NCBI GenBank assembly: GCA_959347315.1
Contig: OY365810.1
Coordinates: forward strand, 26,736,585 to 26,800,584
Origin: Bimastos eiseni
Lineage: Eukaryota > Annelida > Clitellata > Crassiclitellata > Lumbricidae
Direction of reading: 5' to 3'
Length of the DNA stretch: 64,000 bases
This document shows, one piece after another, positions 44,597 to 56,971 of this stretch. The notes under the pieces were generated by a model. That model worked only from the letters and a program-made list of their open reading frames with translations, was not told the DNA's origin and did not search any database. Both the position numbers and the translations under genes were made by a program. Positions within the stretch are counted from its first letter, which is position 1; each line of letters starts with the position of its first letter.

Positions 44597-45293
44597 ACCA
44601 TTGATTGATTGCATTGACCAATGATTGATTGCACCAACAACTCATCGATTGCAGTGACAAGTAATTGATTGCGCTGACCGCAGATTGATTGCTCTGTTCC
44701 ATCGATTGATTGCATTGACCATCGATTTATTGTATTGACCATTGATTGATTGCATTGACCATTGATTGATTGCACTGACCATCGATTGATTGCATTAATC
44801 ATTGATTGATTGCACTGACCATAGATTGATTGCATTTACCGATGATTGATAGCACTAACCATCGATTGATTGCATTGACTATTGATTGGTTGCACTGACC
44901 ATTGATTGATTGATTGACCATTGATTGATTGTACTGACCTTGGATTAATTGCATTGACCATTGATTGATTTCACAGACCATGGATTGATTGTATTGACCA
45001 TTGATTGGTTGCACTGAACATCGATTGATTGCATTTACCGATGATTGATAGCACTGACCATCGATTGATTGCATTGACTATGGATTGGTTGCACTGACCA
45101 TCGATTGATTGCATTGACCATTGATTGATTACCCTGACCATGGATTGATTGCACTGACCATTGATTGATTGCACTGACCATCGATTGATTGCACTGACCA
45201 TCGATTGATTGCTTTGCCCATTGATTGATTGCATTGCCCATTGATTGATTGCACTGACCATCGATTGATTGCACTGACCATCGATTTCTTGCT
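44597..45293. repeat. 20-bp minisatellite, ~35 copies
   Basis: Tandem units of about 20 bp with consensus ATTGATTGCATTGACCATCG. Because 20 is not a multiple of three, every frame reads through with a 20-residue super-repeat (NQSM/AINRWSVQSINGQC), which explains the overlapping open frames. It is not a gene. Confidence 0.9.
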
Positions 45294-45419
45294 CATTTCA
45301 ACAGTTGCCACACTTTCTCACTTGTCTCTTTATCCCCCAACTGATCGTGACCTGTCCTCTCCATTGCGACATTTCAAATATTTCGAGCGTCTCCCCTATT
45401 AACATACCCACACTGAACC

Positions 45420-45545
45420 AATAAGACCTTGAGCAAGTCCTTAGCGCACCATTGCTCTGCAGTACAACTGCAATTGCGCCGTCGAGGCGTGTGCATGCAC
45501 TTCTGAGCAAAAAGATGTTGGAAGAAGGGCGATATCAGATTTAAA
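45420..45545 (+). mobile_element. partial SINE, plus strand
   Basis: Matches the body and tail of the minus-strand SINE at 44150-44350 in opposite orientation, including ACTTCTGAGCAAAAAGATGT and the downstream GGAAGAAGGGCGATATCAG. Lacks the tRNA-like head. With 44150-44350 it forms an inverted pair about 1.1 kb apart around the 20-bp minisatellite. Confidence 0.65.
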
Positions 45546-47345
45546 GTTTTAAAATTTCAGAATAAATGCTCCATTCAATCGGAATCGCAACTGTGAAGCT
45601 AGGATGAGTTCTTCCGATGAGAATATGAGTGGCTTGGGAGGAACTTGCGTACGAAACTGACAAAATGTAGGTGAATAAAATCCCAAAGAGCATGGTACCA
45701 AGTAAGCTCTACATGTATAATGCACTATTTTCTCTCTTTCCAAAGATCCGATGAACCTGAAGAGAGAAGGAATGTAATTGTGAGGTAATGAAAGAACGTA
45801 AAGTAACCAATAACTGAATTCAATATAATTATGTTCATTGCTATACTATCTCGCTGAGATATTCATTTTCCGAGTCTCTCTCTTAGTTAAACCTAAGATG
45901 CTTCTGATTCTGGCTATATTCCTTTTAGACTTCTTTACCCGAGGTGGTTACGGCACAGGGAACTCCTCCGGTTAGGTTGTACTGGGAGAGACCGGAGGGG
46001 CGCTATAGAAATCTGTAAAACATAATACAATATGCAATCAGTCGGAGAAGCCTATTGGTTGGCTATCTAAGCTAATACATGTATACTTAATGTTTGTTAT
46101 AGGTCTATATATAAGAATCGCAACCCAGAGATTTCGTTCAGAACCAGCGAAATTGCGAGAATCACTCACAGGCGCCAAGTAAAACGACAGGTAACTTGAG
46201 GTAAGGTTGGAATCGATTACAGGAAAAGGTCAGCAAGTCAGACAGGCAGTTAGTCAGGCAGTAATGGTGCAGGGTGCATACAGTAGGAACGACGATAAAG
46301 ATGAGGGGAAGAGGTCGAAGGAATCATATTATTATGATCAGATGTATGGAATCGCACAGCTGCGCAACATAAAATGTGTTCTCATTTGCTAAGATGGCTG
46401 TAATGGCGATAGTTACTAGAAATGTCTGAACAAAAAGTTCATCTAATCGATGACTGGAAAATTTAGATGAATGCATCCCTGAGAATACTTAACCATTCCT
46501 TGGAATCCTTCAACGTGTATTCCATGATCAATGGCAGCTTGACTTCTGCCTTGGAATTTTCAAGGCTGTTGCGCATGTGGTTGATCGGCCATTCGGCTGC
46601 CTATACATAATAGAAACCTGGAATTAGTTGTCTTTGACGCTCGATCGTTTCAAGGCTTCAATTCTGAACGTAGGTTCCGCTTAACGCTGGTTCTTCTGAA
46701 CGCAGGTTCCGCTTAACGCTGGTCCTTCTGAACGCAGGTTCCTCGTATGAAATGACGAAACATAGTTATGATGGTTACGTTATAATATACATCGGTCCAT
46801 AAGCAAGCACGCAAATAAACCGTTAGCTTCTAGACGTAAATTAACCAATCGATCAATCTTTATTCACGGTATCGTGTCACTAAAAAAATTAGAAAGTAAG
46901 TAAACAAGAAAAATTTTTTTTAGACTACCAGCAAACTTGCAGTAGCTTAAAAAAGCTAGAAATGGTTGCTCAATTTAAAGAAAGTCATAATAAAAGATTT
47001 CTAGGCAACGGCAGATAAAGACAGCCGGCTACATAGCCTAAGTTATAAATAATAACTATCCAGTATAGGCCTAGGTACTATCGGCCACTGTGCCTGTTCT
47101 AAAATGTAACATGCTTACAGAATCTTGAGTTTTCGTGATAGCCATTGCTTCTAAACAATTATGTTAATATGTATTTGAACGAAAAAACGGAAGTAGAATG
47201 AATTTTGGTATTTGACTTATGTGTATATAGGCCTACGTGAAAGAAAATAACAGCCTACGTGGTGTGAGGTTCGTTTGTGAATAGAAGGTGTCCTGTGTCT
47301 CAAAAACGATGCTAAGCTAATTCAATTGTAATATATCTGCAGCAC
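45546..47345. other. no gene seen; short 32-bp tandem repeat
   Basis: Non-coding. At 46663-46745 about 2.5 copies of a 32-bp unit (TCTGAACGCAGGTTCCGCTT then AACGCTGGT). Other open frames lack motifs. Confidence 0.45.
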
Positions 47346-47422
47346 CGCTTCTTTGTTTGATTGATTTTCTGATTGATTAATTGGTCGGTCGGTCGATTGA
47401 TTGATTGATTGATTGATTATGA
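47346..47422 (+). repeat. (GATT)n / (GGTC)n simple repeat
   Basis: TTGATTGATT with an internal GGTCGGTCGGTCG and a closing (GATT)6 run. Confidence 0.8.
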
Positions 47423-48182
47423 TAGTGCTCAACACATCAATCGATGGGCACTAAATCGCTGTCAAAAATTGTTTTTTAAAGCCAAGTTTTAAATCCGTCG
47501 GACTTGAGTAGACCATTATGTGTACGTTAATTGAAAGAGATTGTTAAGCTTAGACCTGATTGGCATCAAATAATTTACATACAAAACAACCAGAAGCCAT
47601 GGGCAACAATGGGCAGCGTTAGTTCCGAAGCTTAGGACCAGGTACCAGGAAGGCCCAAGTGCCAAACGGTTTCGGTTGAGAGGTTGAAGAAAAGTCATAA
47701 CATCGTCCAATGAAGATCGACTGTAATATCCATTCGCATGAAGTGTGAGCGTTGAACATAGATAAACATAGACGATTGGTTTTAAATGTTATATTCAGCA
47801 TACTATGAGTTACGAGCATGAAGAGATCATCGGCGTACGGACAGTTCTCGTGAGGGGGCACAGGACAGACAGACAGACAACCAGACATACACAGACAGTC
47901 GGTCAGACACACAATAGCAATCTAAGCGACAGCTGGTGCCAATTAAAGTGGCCGCAGAACGCTAAACCAACATCTGGCTCTCGATGACGCAAGCATGACG
48001 TATAGAACTACAGACATCAATAACATACATTATAACGATTTTCAAGGTCCGTAGCAATAGGCCTACACGCAATGCTGTTGGTTCATTTATTCGCTTTAAT
48101 TTAAACAATTGGCAATTTATTTAGTATGGGAAGGAAATTTATGCGCTACATCCGGGGATCACTCGCAGAGGTATTAACCGCG
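47423..48182. other. no gene seen
   Basis: Non-coding; a short GACAGACAGACA run lies near 47865. No supported coding or RNA feature. Confidence 0.4.
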
Positions 48183-48263
48183 GTCTCAACGTATTCTACC
48201 ACCTCTCAACGTATTCTACCACCTCTCAACGTATTCTACCACCTCTCAACGTATTCTACCACC
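48183..48263 (+). repeat. 20-bp tandem repeat, four near-perfect copies
   Basis: TCTCAACGTATTCTACCACC repeated four times without visible divergence, suggesting recent expansion. Confidence 0.9.
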
Positions 48264-50029
48264 TGTGTGATGGTCTGCTCTATGCTTCGATCGTGTGTTG
48301 CGAACACCATCACTGATCATCGCTATACTCTTCTCTTGCGAAATGGGAATCCTTTGGCTGGGTTCTACGAGTAGGCGGGTGCTTGCCAGCGATGACTTCT
48401 AGTTATCTGGACATTGTTTCTTAAATGTTTTTTGTTCAGTACATTAATAGCCAACAGCATTCAGTCTGGCGCAGGCAACGGGTTTGTGATTTACTGAGAA
48501 GACACGATATACATATTTATATATATAATTGGCTATAATTATATTATATACATGCATACATTGATACCATATTACATGATATCATCGCTGGACTATGTAA
48601 ATATTATTCGTGTTAGTGCCCGTGTTCGAGAGGTGTGAACCCCGCACTCACATACATTATATTGTGTTTAGAGATCTCTTTGATGCATTTATTGGCCTGC
48701 ATACAGTTTGGAAATATATTTAGCTATAAGAACAGATTAAACATGTCATGCTGATGATATGTTTATTAAATATATATATATAGTTATACATAGATAGATT
48801 TTGTATATATCTGTACATCTATATAACCGTATGCTAGCCTTGGCCTAATTGTTACACATGTACCCATCATCGTCATCAACATGGTCCATGGGTGGTAGAC
48901 CCGTAGGTCTATACGTGTCCAATGCAACTTCGATTTCCGTTTCCGTGGTTTCCTGTTTTGCGCTGCTTCTGTCCTCTATTTCCAGATATCCAGGCTGCTG
49001 CCTGGTCCATGTAAGTGTCCAATGCAATCTTGAGTACACATGTACGCAAACAAATATGATATCCTAATGATGACTAAATAATATGTCAATTATAAATTTG
49101 CATAGCAGGCCATAGCATTCTATGCAATCTCTACCAACACTTATCCAACTTCACTGGATTACTTAATTCATCTCTACGATTTACTAAGCGACCCTTGAAG
49201 AGATCAGTTCAAACCGTTTTGTCTGTATAATATAAAGTTATAATTATAAGTTAGGTCACATATTATGTGACCTAGCTAAACTAAACCAGGCATCGATTTT
49301 TGTACAATTGAATGTAATAAACAGCTTTAAAGGATAAAGTCTGTTCTTTATAATAACAAAAACTCTACTGTTCTATGATGTTCCTGTCCAAAGTAATGAG
49401 TAAAAATATGCTTCAATTGTTCGATTATAAATTCCAAGACAAATGCATCAAAGGTTTTGGTATAATTATGAAATGAAAACTTCCTAACCAACCTTGTTCA
49501 GAATTGAGGGAAATTTTAAACAAACAAACTAGCTTATGCTTGCTGTTCATTACGGCATTAAGTTACACGAACGTCTCGACTCTCTACTCACATCAAGCTT
49601 GCCATATATAGTCTCATGCCGAACTTTGTTATCAATAGCGGGAAAATGGCAAATTTTAAGAAGTCTTTTAGCTAATAAAGCAGCGGCCGCCGCAAGATAA
49701 TCTAAAATTCCATTAACAATTGATATTTTTAACATTTTTAGTTCACATGTTTTTAAAACATATTTATATGTCAATTTCTGTTAAAACAAGAATTAGAAAA
49801 ATGACTTTTTGTCACATTTTGGCAATTATCACATTAACGTATGTTGCGACATCCGCTTGGTTTTGGTCTATAGAAAGGGCCTATACATAGAGGTATATGA
49901 ACATTATGTATAGAGAGAGATACATAAAGGTAAAGGGAGCGTCTCAATAACTCTCAACATGTCATAATTGTACACTAGATGTCTATCCGTCCTAAGAAGG
50001 AAGAGTTTAGTTTCCCTCCAATCCCCTTC
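48264..50029. other. no gene seen
   Basis: AT-rich non-coding DNA with short TA runs at 48520-48545 and 48765-48785. No coding frame with recognisable motifs. Confidence 0.4.
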
Positions 50030-50250
50030 CACTTCACCTCCTCTTCTCCGCCTCTTTCCCTCTCGTCTTTCCTTCCTGCCCTCCCTTACCCTCCCTGCCC
50101 TCTCTTCCCCTCCCTTCCCATTCCTTCCCCTCCCTTCCCTTCTCATTCATATTCCCCTCCTCATCCACCTCCCCTCACTGCCGCCAACCCACCCCTTCCG
50201 TTCCCTCCTGCTACACCTCCCATCCTCATACCATCTCGCCACCTCCATGC
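50030..50250 (+). repeat. CT-rich low-complexity tract
   Basis: Plus strand is dominated by CCCTTCCCTCC-type pyrimidines; open frames on either strand are compositional artefacts. The 370 bases after it contain no supported gene. Confidence 0.75.
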
Positions 50251-50639
50251 CTGTATGTGTCCAAACATGAGCACGGTGAATCCGCGGGGATTCTTTTTAT
50301 ATCAGAGATTCGAAATGCGATCCTTAGACGCTGCTCGAAGATTTGGATTAGTAAGAGAAGCCACGATGGTGCACGCGTCGTTTCATTGCAGAGAGCATTG
50401 AAGCAACATCGAACATTATCAGATGTACGTCACGTCTATATCGACTATTTGCGCATATTTATAGGTCTATGTTTATAGACTGTTTAGGCCCACAATCCAG
50501 CCATGCAGTGCAATCGCGAGTTAGTGCGTGCTTTAGACGGAATATAGGGGTCTAGACAATCGCATCAGGCAGCCATTGTAGCGCATGCATGATGAGCTTA
50601 ATTGTTACACGTTTCTCAGCAGCATTGGTCGTCAGAGGC

Positions 50640-51625
50640 TTGGTTCTTGGTATGATTAAACCTTTGTCTTGAGAGGTATGGTCTGATGACCCTTGGTAGT
50701 GGAAGGTATGGTCCTTGGTATGATTGACCTATGGTCTGATTGAACCTTAGTCTTGAGAGGTATAGTCTGATGACCCTTGGTAGTGGGAGGTATGGTCCTT
50801 GGTCTGATTGACCCTTGGTCTGATTGACCCTTGATATGATTGAATCTTGGTTTTGGGAGATATGGTTCTTAGTCTGATAGACCAATGATCTTGGAAGGTA
50901 TGGTCCTTGGTCTGATTGAACCTCTGTCTTGAGAGGTATGGTCTGATGACCCTTTGTCGTGGGAGGCAGGGTCCTTGGTGTGATTGGCCTTTGGTCTGAT
51001 CGAACCTTGGTCTGATTGACCCTTGGCCTGATTGACCCATGGTATGATTGATACTTGGTTGTGGGAGGTATGGTCCTTAGTCTGATAGACCCTTGGTCTT
51101 GGGAGGTATGGTCCTTGGTATGATTGACCTTTGGTCTGATTGAACCTTGGTATGATTGACCCTTGGCTTTCAGAGATATGGTCCTTAGTCTGACAGACCT
51201 TGGTCTTGGGAGATATGGTCCTTGGTCTGATTGAACCTTTGTCTTGAGAGGTAGGGTCTGATGACCCTTGTTCGCGGGAGGTATGGTCCTTGGTATGATT
51301 GACCATTGGTCCTGGGAGGTATGGTCCTTGGTCTGATTGACCTCTGATCTGATTGAACCTTGGTCTAATTGACCCTGGGTCTGATTGACCCTTGGTATGA
51401 TTGATCCTTGGTTGTGAGAGGTATGGTCCTTAGTCTGATTGATCTTTGGTCTTGAGAGGTATGGTTCTTGTTCTGTTTGACCCTAGCTCTTTTGAGGCAC
51501 GGTCCTTGGTCTGATAGACCCTTGGTCTTGGGAGGTATGGTCCTTGGTCTGATTTACCATTGGTCTTGGGAGGTATGGTCCTTGGTCTGATTGAGCCTTG
51601 GTCATCAGAGGCGTGGTCCTTGGTT
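50640..51625. repeat. modular minisatellite, ~1 kb
   Basis: Built from interspersed modules, mainly TTGGTCTGATTGACCC and TTGGTCTTGGGAGGTATGGT (plus CC), in variable order. Minus-strand open frames (RPRTIPPKT-like) simply reflect the repeat. Units are diverged, and the modules alternate rather than forming one fixed period. Confidence 0.85.
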
Positions 51626-53639
51626 TGTAGAATACTTAAGCTGAATTGTAAACGTGACAGCAGCCATTCAGTAAGTTTGGTCGGATAGACTTTCAAAGCG
51701 GATAATTTGTCTCCACATGTGCGTAGGCCTAGCCTACATCTTGCTTGACTCATGAAACTTTTACTCATGCACCCGGTCACCCTCATCTCTTCGTTGCCTG
51801 AAGACAAGGGGACAAGTGGCGCGGTAAGGTTAAACAATGCAAAACAACGGCCATTCTCTGTGTACTTACATTGTAGTAGATGGTAAAAAAAACTATCATT
51901 CCGTCATCCATGCTGATTGAGAATTATTGTTTTTCTCTGACCAAAGCGAGAAGTTCACGCACGTTTTACATGTACGGAAGACGCGTCGTGCAATTAAACC
52001 TAAGGACCAACATATATTCATCATGCAATGTGCATACATGTGTCATCACACTTGATATAACATAACATGATCTTCATTATGCCGGACACATTCTGTGGAT
52101 GCCATCATCACAATGCCCGGAAAAATCAGCAATAGGATGAATACCAGTATAGGTGGAAGGAATAATAGATGAAGACTGATGAAGACTTGGAGAAGTCCTT
52201 TTAGAGAAGAATTAGGAACACGCGGAGGAGACTGCAGAAGACCGTACAAATTGAAAGAATCTTATCGACCGATGCTAATGGAGAAGCAGGGGGAACAATG
52301 TCTAAGTAAGTAATTATAATCTTCATTGGATCCAGCAAGTAACGATGCTATGGTATAGCAGAACAGGAATTGATATGGAATATATGATTACAAGGGAGAA
52401 TCTAAAGGGTCAAAGGAGGCCCTGCTATTAAGGCACACTCATAATTGAAGGATGGATTTCAAAGTTTAGCAGGAAGAATGACGAGTCAGGAGCAAAGATT
52501 AATTAGTAAACAGATTGCTATGCATGATGAAAAACTTAACTAGTTGGCTATATTGCTCGTGGTAGGGGGTCATGCAAGTAGATAAATTGGTCGTTATTCT
52601 GTCCTTGATCGAGATTTTATTTCTTCCACTTGCTATTCCATAATTCATTATTATTACTTTCATTCTCTTATCTATAACGGTTACCCCATTTTGCTACCCT
52701 CTATTTTTTTTATTTAAAGGAAATATCGTGAAAAATGATTAACCTTAGTAAATGGACTTTGAATACTGTAATAACGCTGACATTTTAAACGCCGTAGGTT
52801 TAGCGAATTGTTAGGATCTAGCAAAGACGCATTTTTCAGAAGCATTTTCTATTAAAGTCTGCAGAACACGATGTCATGTGGCAGGCGTAATCAAATAACA
52901 AGGTGTGTGAAAGGTAAAGGTTATTGAAGAATGATCCAGGAGTTTGGCTCAGCACACCAGATAGACTTAAATGTGAAAGCGAGGCACCTGCATTTCCCTG
53001 TGGGCAGTAGAACGTAACGAACGCCGAACGCAGAGCTCCGCGGTCTATTATGTTTAAGCGGTTCCAACAAATGAAGTTTTTTTTAGCGTAGGCCTAAAGC
53101 GCTCCATGATTGGAAGCCAGCATATATTAAGATGCTATGATCTAAACGCCCGAATATAATTATTTTATTTTTGGCGTTTCCCAGAAGTGTTAGAATTAAT
53201 AACCCATTCGACGTTGGACCATATATATCATAATCTCTCTTTTAAATCAAACCAGGCACCATAACCCTAGGCTATAGCGTTAAAGACCTCCACATGTAAC
53301 CACTGCGCCGAGGTTGCCTTAAGGGAAAGCAGTTGCCTCAATGACAATGATTGGTTGGGCTATAGGATTCGATTATATTTTCCAGATTCTGACCGCACAC
53401 GGTGCAGTTTTCCGTCTTCCAAGTGGCGCTGTAATCGAGGGATGAAGTAGGAGGAAGAGGGAGCGAGGAAGATGAGTGTCTGGTCTCGTCTCGTCTGCTC
53501 AGCAGCAGCACCATCAGCAGCACCATCAGCACAATAGCTCGGCGCGTAACAAGCCCTTGGCGCTTCTTGTTAACCCATGCGATACTGGAACAAAGGACGC
53601 TCTTATTTATTGCCTTCTCGACAGGTGCTCCTAGCTCCT
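51626..53639. other. no gene seen
   Basis: Non-coding. A 64-residue minus-strand frame at 53338-53532 begins with a hydrophobic Leu/Val-rich stretch that could pass for a signal peptide, but CAG/ATG trinucleotide repeats (53500-53535) generate it. Not called. Confidence 0.4.
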
Positions 53640-54110
53640 CAGAGGTGCTCTCTGTCTCTGTCTCTCTATCCCTCTCTCTGTCTTTGTCTCTGTCATTGTC
53701 TCTCTGTATCTCTCTGTTTCTGTCTAGGTTTCTGCTTCTTTGTCTCTGCCTCTGTGTCTGTGTCTCTCTTTATCTGTCTCTCTGTCTTTGTCACTTTGTA
53801 TCTCTAGGTATCTGCCTGTTTCTGTCTGTGTCTATGTCTCTGTCTCTGTCGGTCAGTCTCACTGTCTCTCTCTGTATCTCTGTCTATGTCTCTGTCAATG
53901 CATCTCTGTATCTCTCTGTTTCTACCTAGGTTTCTGCTTCTTTGTCTCTGTCTCTGTCTCTGTCTCTCTGTCTCTCTTTAACTGTCTCTCTGTCTTTGTC
54001 TCTGTCTTCGTAACTCTGTATCTCTAGGTATCTATCTATTTCTGTCTACGTCTCTGTCTGTCTGTCTGTTTGTCTGTCTGTATGTCTGTTTGTCTGTCTG
54101 TATGTCTGTC
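53640..54110 (+). repeat. TCTCTG-rich tract with internal ~200-bp duplication
   Basis: Low-complexity CTGTCTCT repeats ending in (TGTC)n. The segment around 53705-53845 recurs at about 53907-54050 (shared TTTCTGCTTCTTTGTCTCTG and GTATCTCTAGGTATCT), a tandem duplication of about 200 bp inside the tract. Confidence 0.8.
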
Positions 54111-55290
54111 TGTCTCCCCGGTGGTTCTAGGCCCACGGAAGAGTAGCGCACAAATTGCTTTACTATAGGCATCAGCAGCGGTGGCACCTCCACTGCTCGA
54201 GCAGTCGAACATTCGCCCAGAAGAAACGGAGGAACGTTACGATGTACGGTGATGTAAAACACAGAAGCGCCTCGCGCAGCGCTGTAGGCAGATTTTCGCT
54301 CAGTGGTCCAAATCAATCGGTTGGTTAGGGGATCTGAAAGGGACATAAACCCCCTAAGTGGAGCATTTAAGGGATCCGAAAATGGATGACGTAGGTCGCT
54401 TTGACCTTTGGCTGGTAATTATTCCCGCACCCAAAGACGTCTTTTCTTTTTTTCTGCCTTAGAAATCCTACGTCTTTCAACAGTTTATACGGTACATGCA
54501 ATCGGTGACTGAAAGCCAGGAGGACCGTTTGGCTTCTTGGCTGACTCTAAGACCCAAGAGTTAGTCTCGATCGGTGGATTTCTTGTCTTTGACGCTGATC
54601 GTATGTATAAAAAAACTAAGTCCGTTGCTTACAAATTGCGCAATCGTCCAAAGTGTGGCCTTCATATAGCGCTGTATCACGATCGTTGATTCACGTGTCA
54701 CTTAATCCAAAGAGGCCCTAGATACATCAGTGATTAAAATTATGACAACGCACAATAGTAATTACATGATTTGAGGGCACGTCTGTTTACAGTTATGATA
54801 AGATCGATATTTTGAACATCGTGGACTAGTTTTAACCCTTCGTTCACCCGTTTATCATGACAGCTCAAGGTGGATATATGATGATTCACAAAAGACATTA
54901 CTAAATGACATAGGCCTAGCTAGCACTTATAAGATGTGAAGCACCTTTGTTTGCCCATTCAACTTACTTAGCAACCTCGCCGGAATCAGATGACTTAGTG
55001 TTCAATGTCATTGTCGGTTTTGAGGTACATTTGCTATATATTCTCTATCAAATATTAACATCACCTGTAATGTAATGTAATGCAATGTAATGTAGACAAG
55101 CATTTATACAGCACCGCCCAAATCAACAGCGCTCTCAACATGCGTATTGTGTTGTATTTAAGCATTTATACAGCGCCTCCAGCAGGGTGAACCGTTCAGT
55201 AGCGCAGCCAGTGCCAGCTTGCTTGGGCGAAAGTACGAAACTGGCAAGGTGAGAGGATCTGTAACTCCAGACGCAGGAGCTGTACGTATT
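54111..55290. other. no gene seen
   Basis: Non-coding; TGTAATGTAATG repeats at 55062-55092 adjoin ATTTATACAGCACCGCCC and ATTTATACAGCGCCTCC, probably SINE tails. Confidence 0.4.
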
Positions 55291-55494
55291 TATGTATGTA
55301 TGTATGTATGTATGTATGTATGTATGTATGTATGTATGTATGTATGTATGTATGTATGTATGTATGTATGTATGTATGTATGTATGTATGTATGTATGTA
55401 TGTATGTATGTATGTATGTATGTATGTATGTATGTATGTATGTATGTATGTATGTATGTATGTATGTATGTATGTATGTATGTATGTATGTATG

Positions 55495-55525
<31 letters not shown>

Positions 55526-55573
55526 GTATGTATGCATGTATGCATGTATGCATGTATGTATGTATGTATGTAT
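55291..55573. repeat. (TATG)n microsatellite, ~283 bp
   Basis: About 70 copies of TATG, with slight variation (GCATGTA) near 55525-55560. All open frames across it are artefacts. Confidence 0.97.
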
Positions 55574-56621
55574 CAGGATATCTATATAGCGCCTTATAAG
55601 AACCTCTCGAAGATTGTAGTCACGGAGTCAGTCGTTAAAAATTACTGACTCGATGAGTTAGCGTGTGACTTAACGACTGAGTCGACTGGCGGCTGTTCCA
55701 GGAACAACTTGCGCAGCTTACTTTAACTGTGCACAGCAGCCAGAGCGAGGCTGCCTTCTCTGCCTCTTCTGCTGTTGTTGCTGCGCAGGCGATTAATAAT
55801 GAAACGGTGCAAAGCGCATTTGCATCGGCGTCGTCCAAATAAATAACGTCACCTGCGTTTATAAATTATCCTCAGTGCTATGACGTAAGTCGCTCCATTT
55901 AGAAATGCTTTGCCTTACAATGTGATTTGCGGTTTAAAAACAGTTGTGCAAGCCATCTCTGCTACATGCATTGAATGTCAGAGGTACACTCGCTTTTCAG
56001 AGGAATATATATATATATAGATATACATGTATATATAATGTGTGTGCTTATATATATATATATATATATTGGAGTGAAGAAATCTCCACCTATGAGCCTA
56101 TATATATATACGCTAGATATAGTGGAGAACTATATATATTATATGCGCTATACGTTCAGACAGATTTTTTTACATGGGCAAATATGTTTGTTAAAGTTCA
56201 TGCATGGGATGGGATTTATTTTCGGCATGATCCGGATTGATTCAATCATTATCCAGGCACACTGCATGCTGTTATTTCAGTATTGTCCGTGACTCCTCTA
56301 CTGCTCTAGACGCAGGTTTGTTTAGATACTTTAGATCGCCGAATATATTATATCGAACAGTTTACACAGCTTCTCACTGCACTTTGTAACTCATCGAAGA
56401 AAAGGAGGCGTGCAATTCACACTTGTCAAATTCTAATCTAACAAAACGACTTCTATGGCGCCGACTTCACAGATAATGACCGAGTCTTAAATGAAGGCAC
56501 TTTCGTTACAAATCACCTGTCCCGAACATCTAAAGGTAAATCAGTTCCGGACGTCAGAAGGCTAGAAGATCAACCGACCAAGTATATGGCAGCTGACACC
56601 AGACCAAAGTGATAAAGTCAG
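55574..56621. other. no gene seen; TA-rich and inverted-repeat segments
   Basis: Includes an interleaved inverted repeat at 55624-55690 rich in TGACTC/GAGTCA and (TA)n at 56008-56070 and 56100-56140. No coding feature. Confidence 0.45.
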
Positions 56622-56770
56622 GGTTATATATATAGATGTATATATATATGTATATATATATGTATATATATATGTATATATGTATATATATATGTATATA
56701 TATGTATGTATATATATATGTATATATATGTATATATGTATATATATGTGTGTATATATATATGTATGTA
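56622..56770. repeat. (TATATATG)n microsatellite
   Basis: TATATATGTA-type units for about 150 bp, downstream (3') of the minus-strand gene at 56972-57682. Confidence 0.95.
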
Positions 56771-56971
56771 CATACACGTCTAGTATAATTTCATTCACAG
56801 GCACAACCGACCCTTGACGTCATCATCACCGTTGACGCAGTCATTATTGCGTCGTCTTGACCCAGTTCCTCCTCCGTCGTCGTCACACAGTCAGTCTTTG
56901 CCTCAGCCCGCGGTTGCCACTCCATAGACCTGGGCTCCTGAGCGGTGGACCCACCAGGGTCGAGGGTCCGC

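Noticed and set aside
44597..45293. CRISPR-like array of short repeats
   Set aside because: Units are contiguous 20-bp tandem repeats with no spacers, in animal DNA.
44545..45311. Repetitive minus-strand proteins with NQSMVNAINRWS units
   Set aside because: All frames of a 20-bp minisatellite are open; there is no start context or unique domain.
50257..50478. Short plus-strand frames after the CT-rich tract
   Set aside because: Two overlapping frames of similar length, no motifs, no splice signals.
55135..55599. IHTY/MYVC repeat proteins on both strands
   Set aside because: Translation of (TATG)n repeats.
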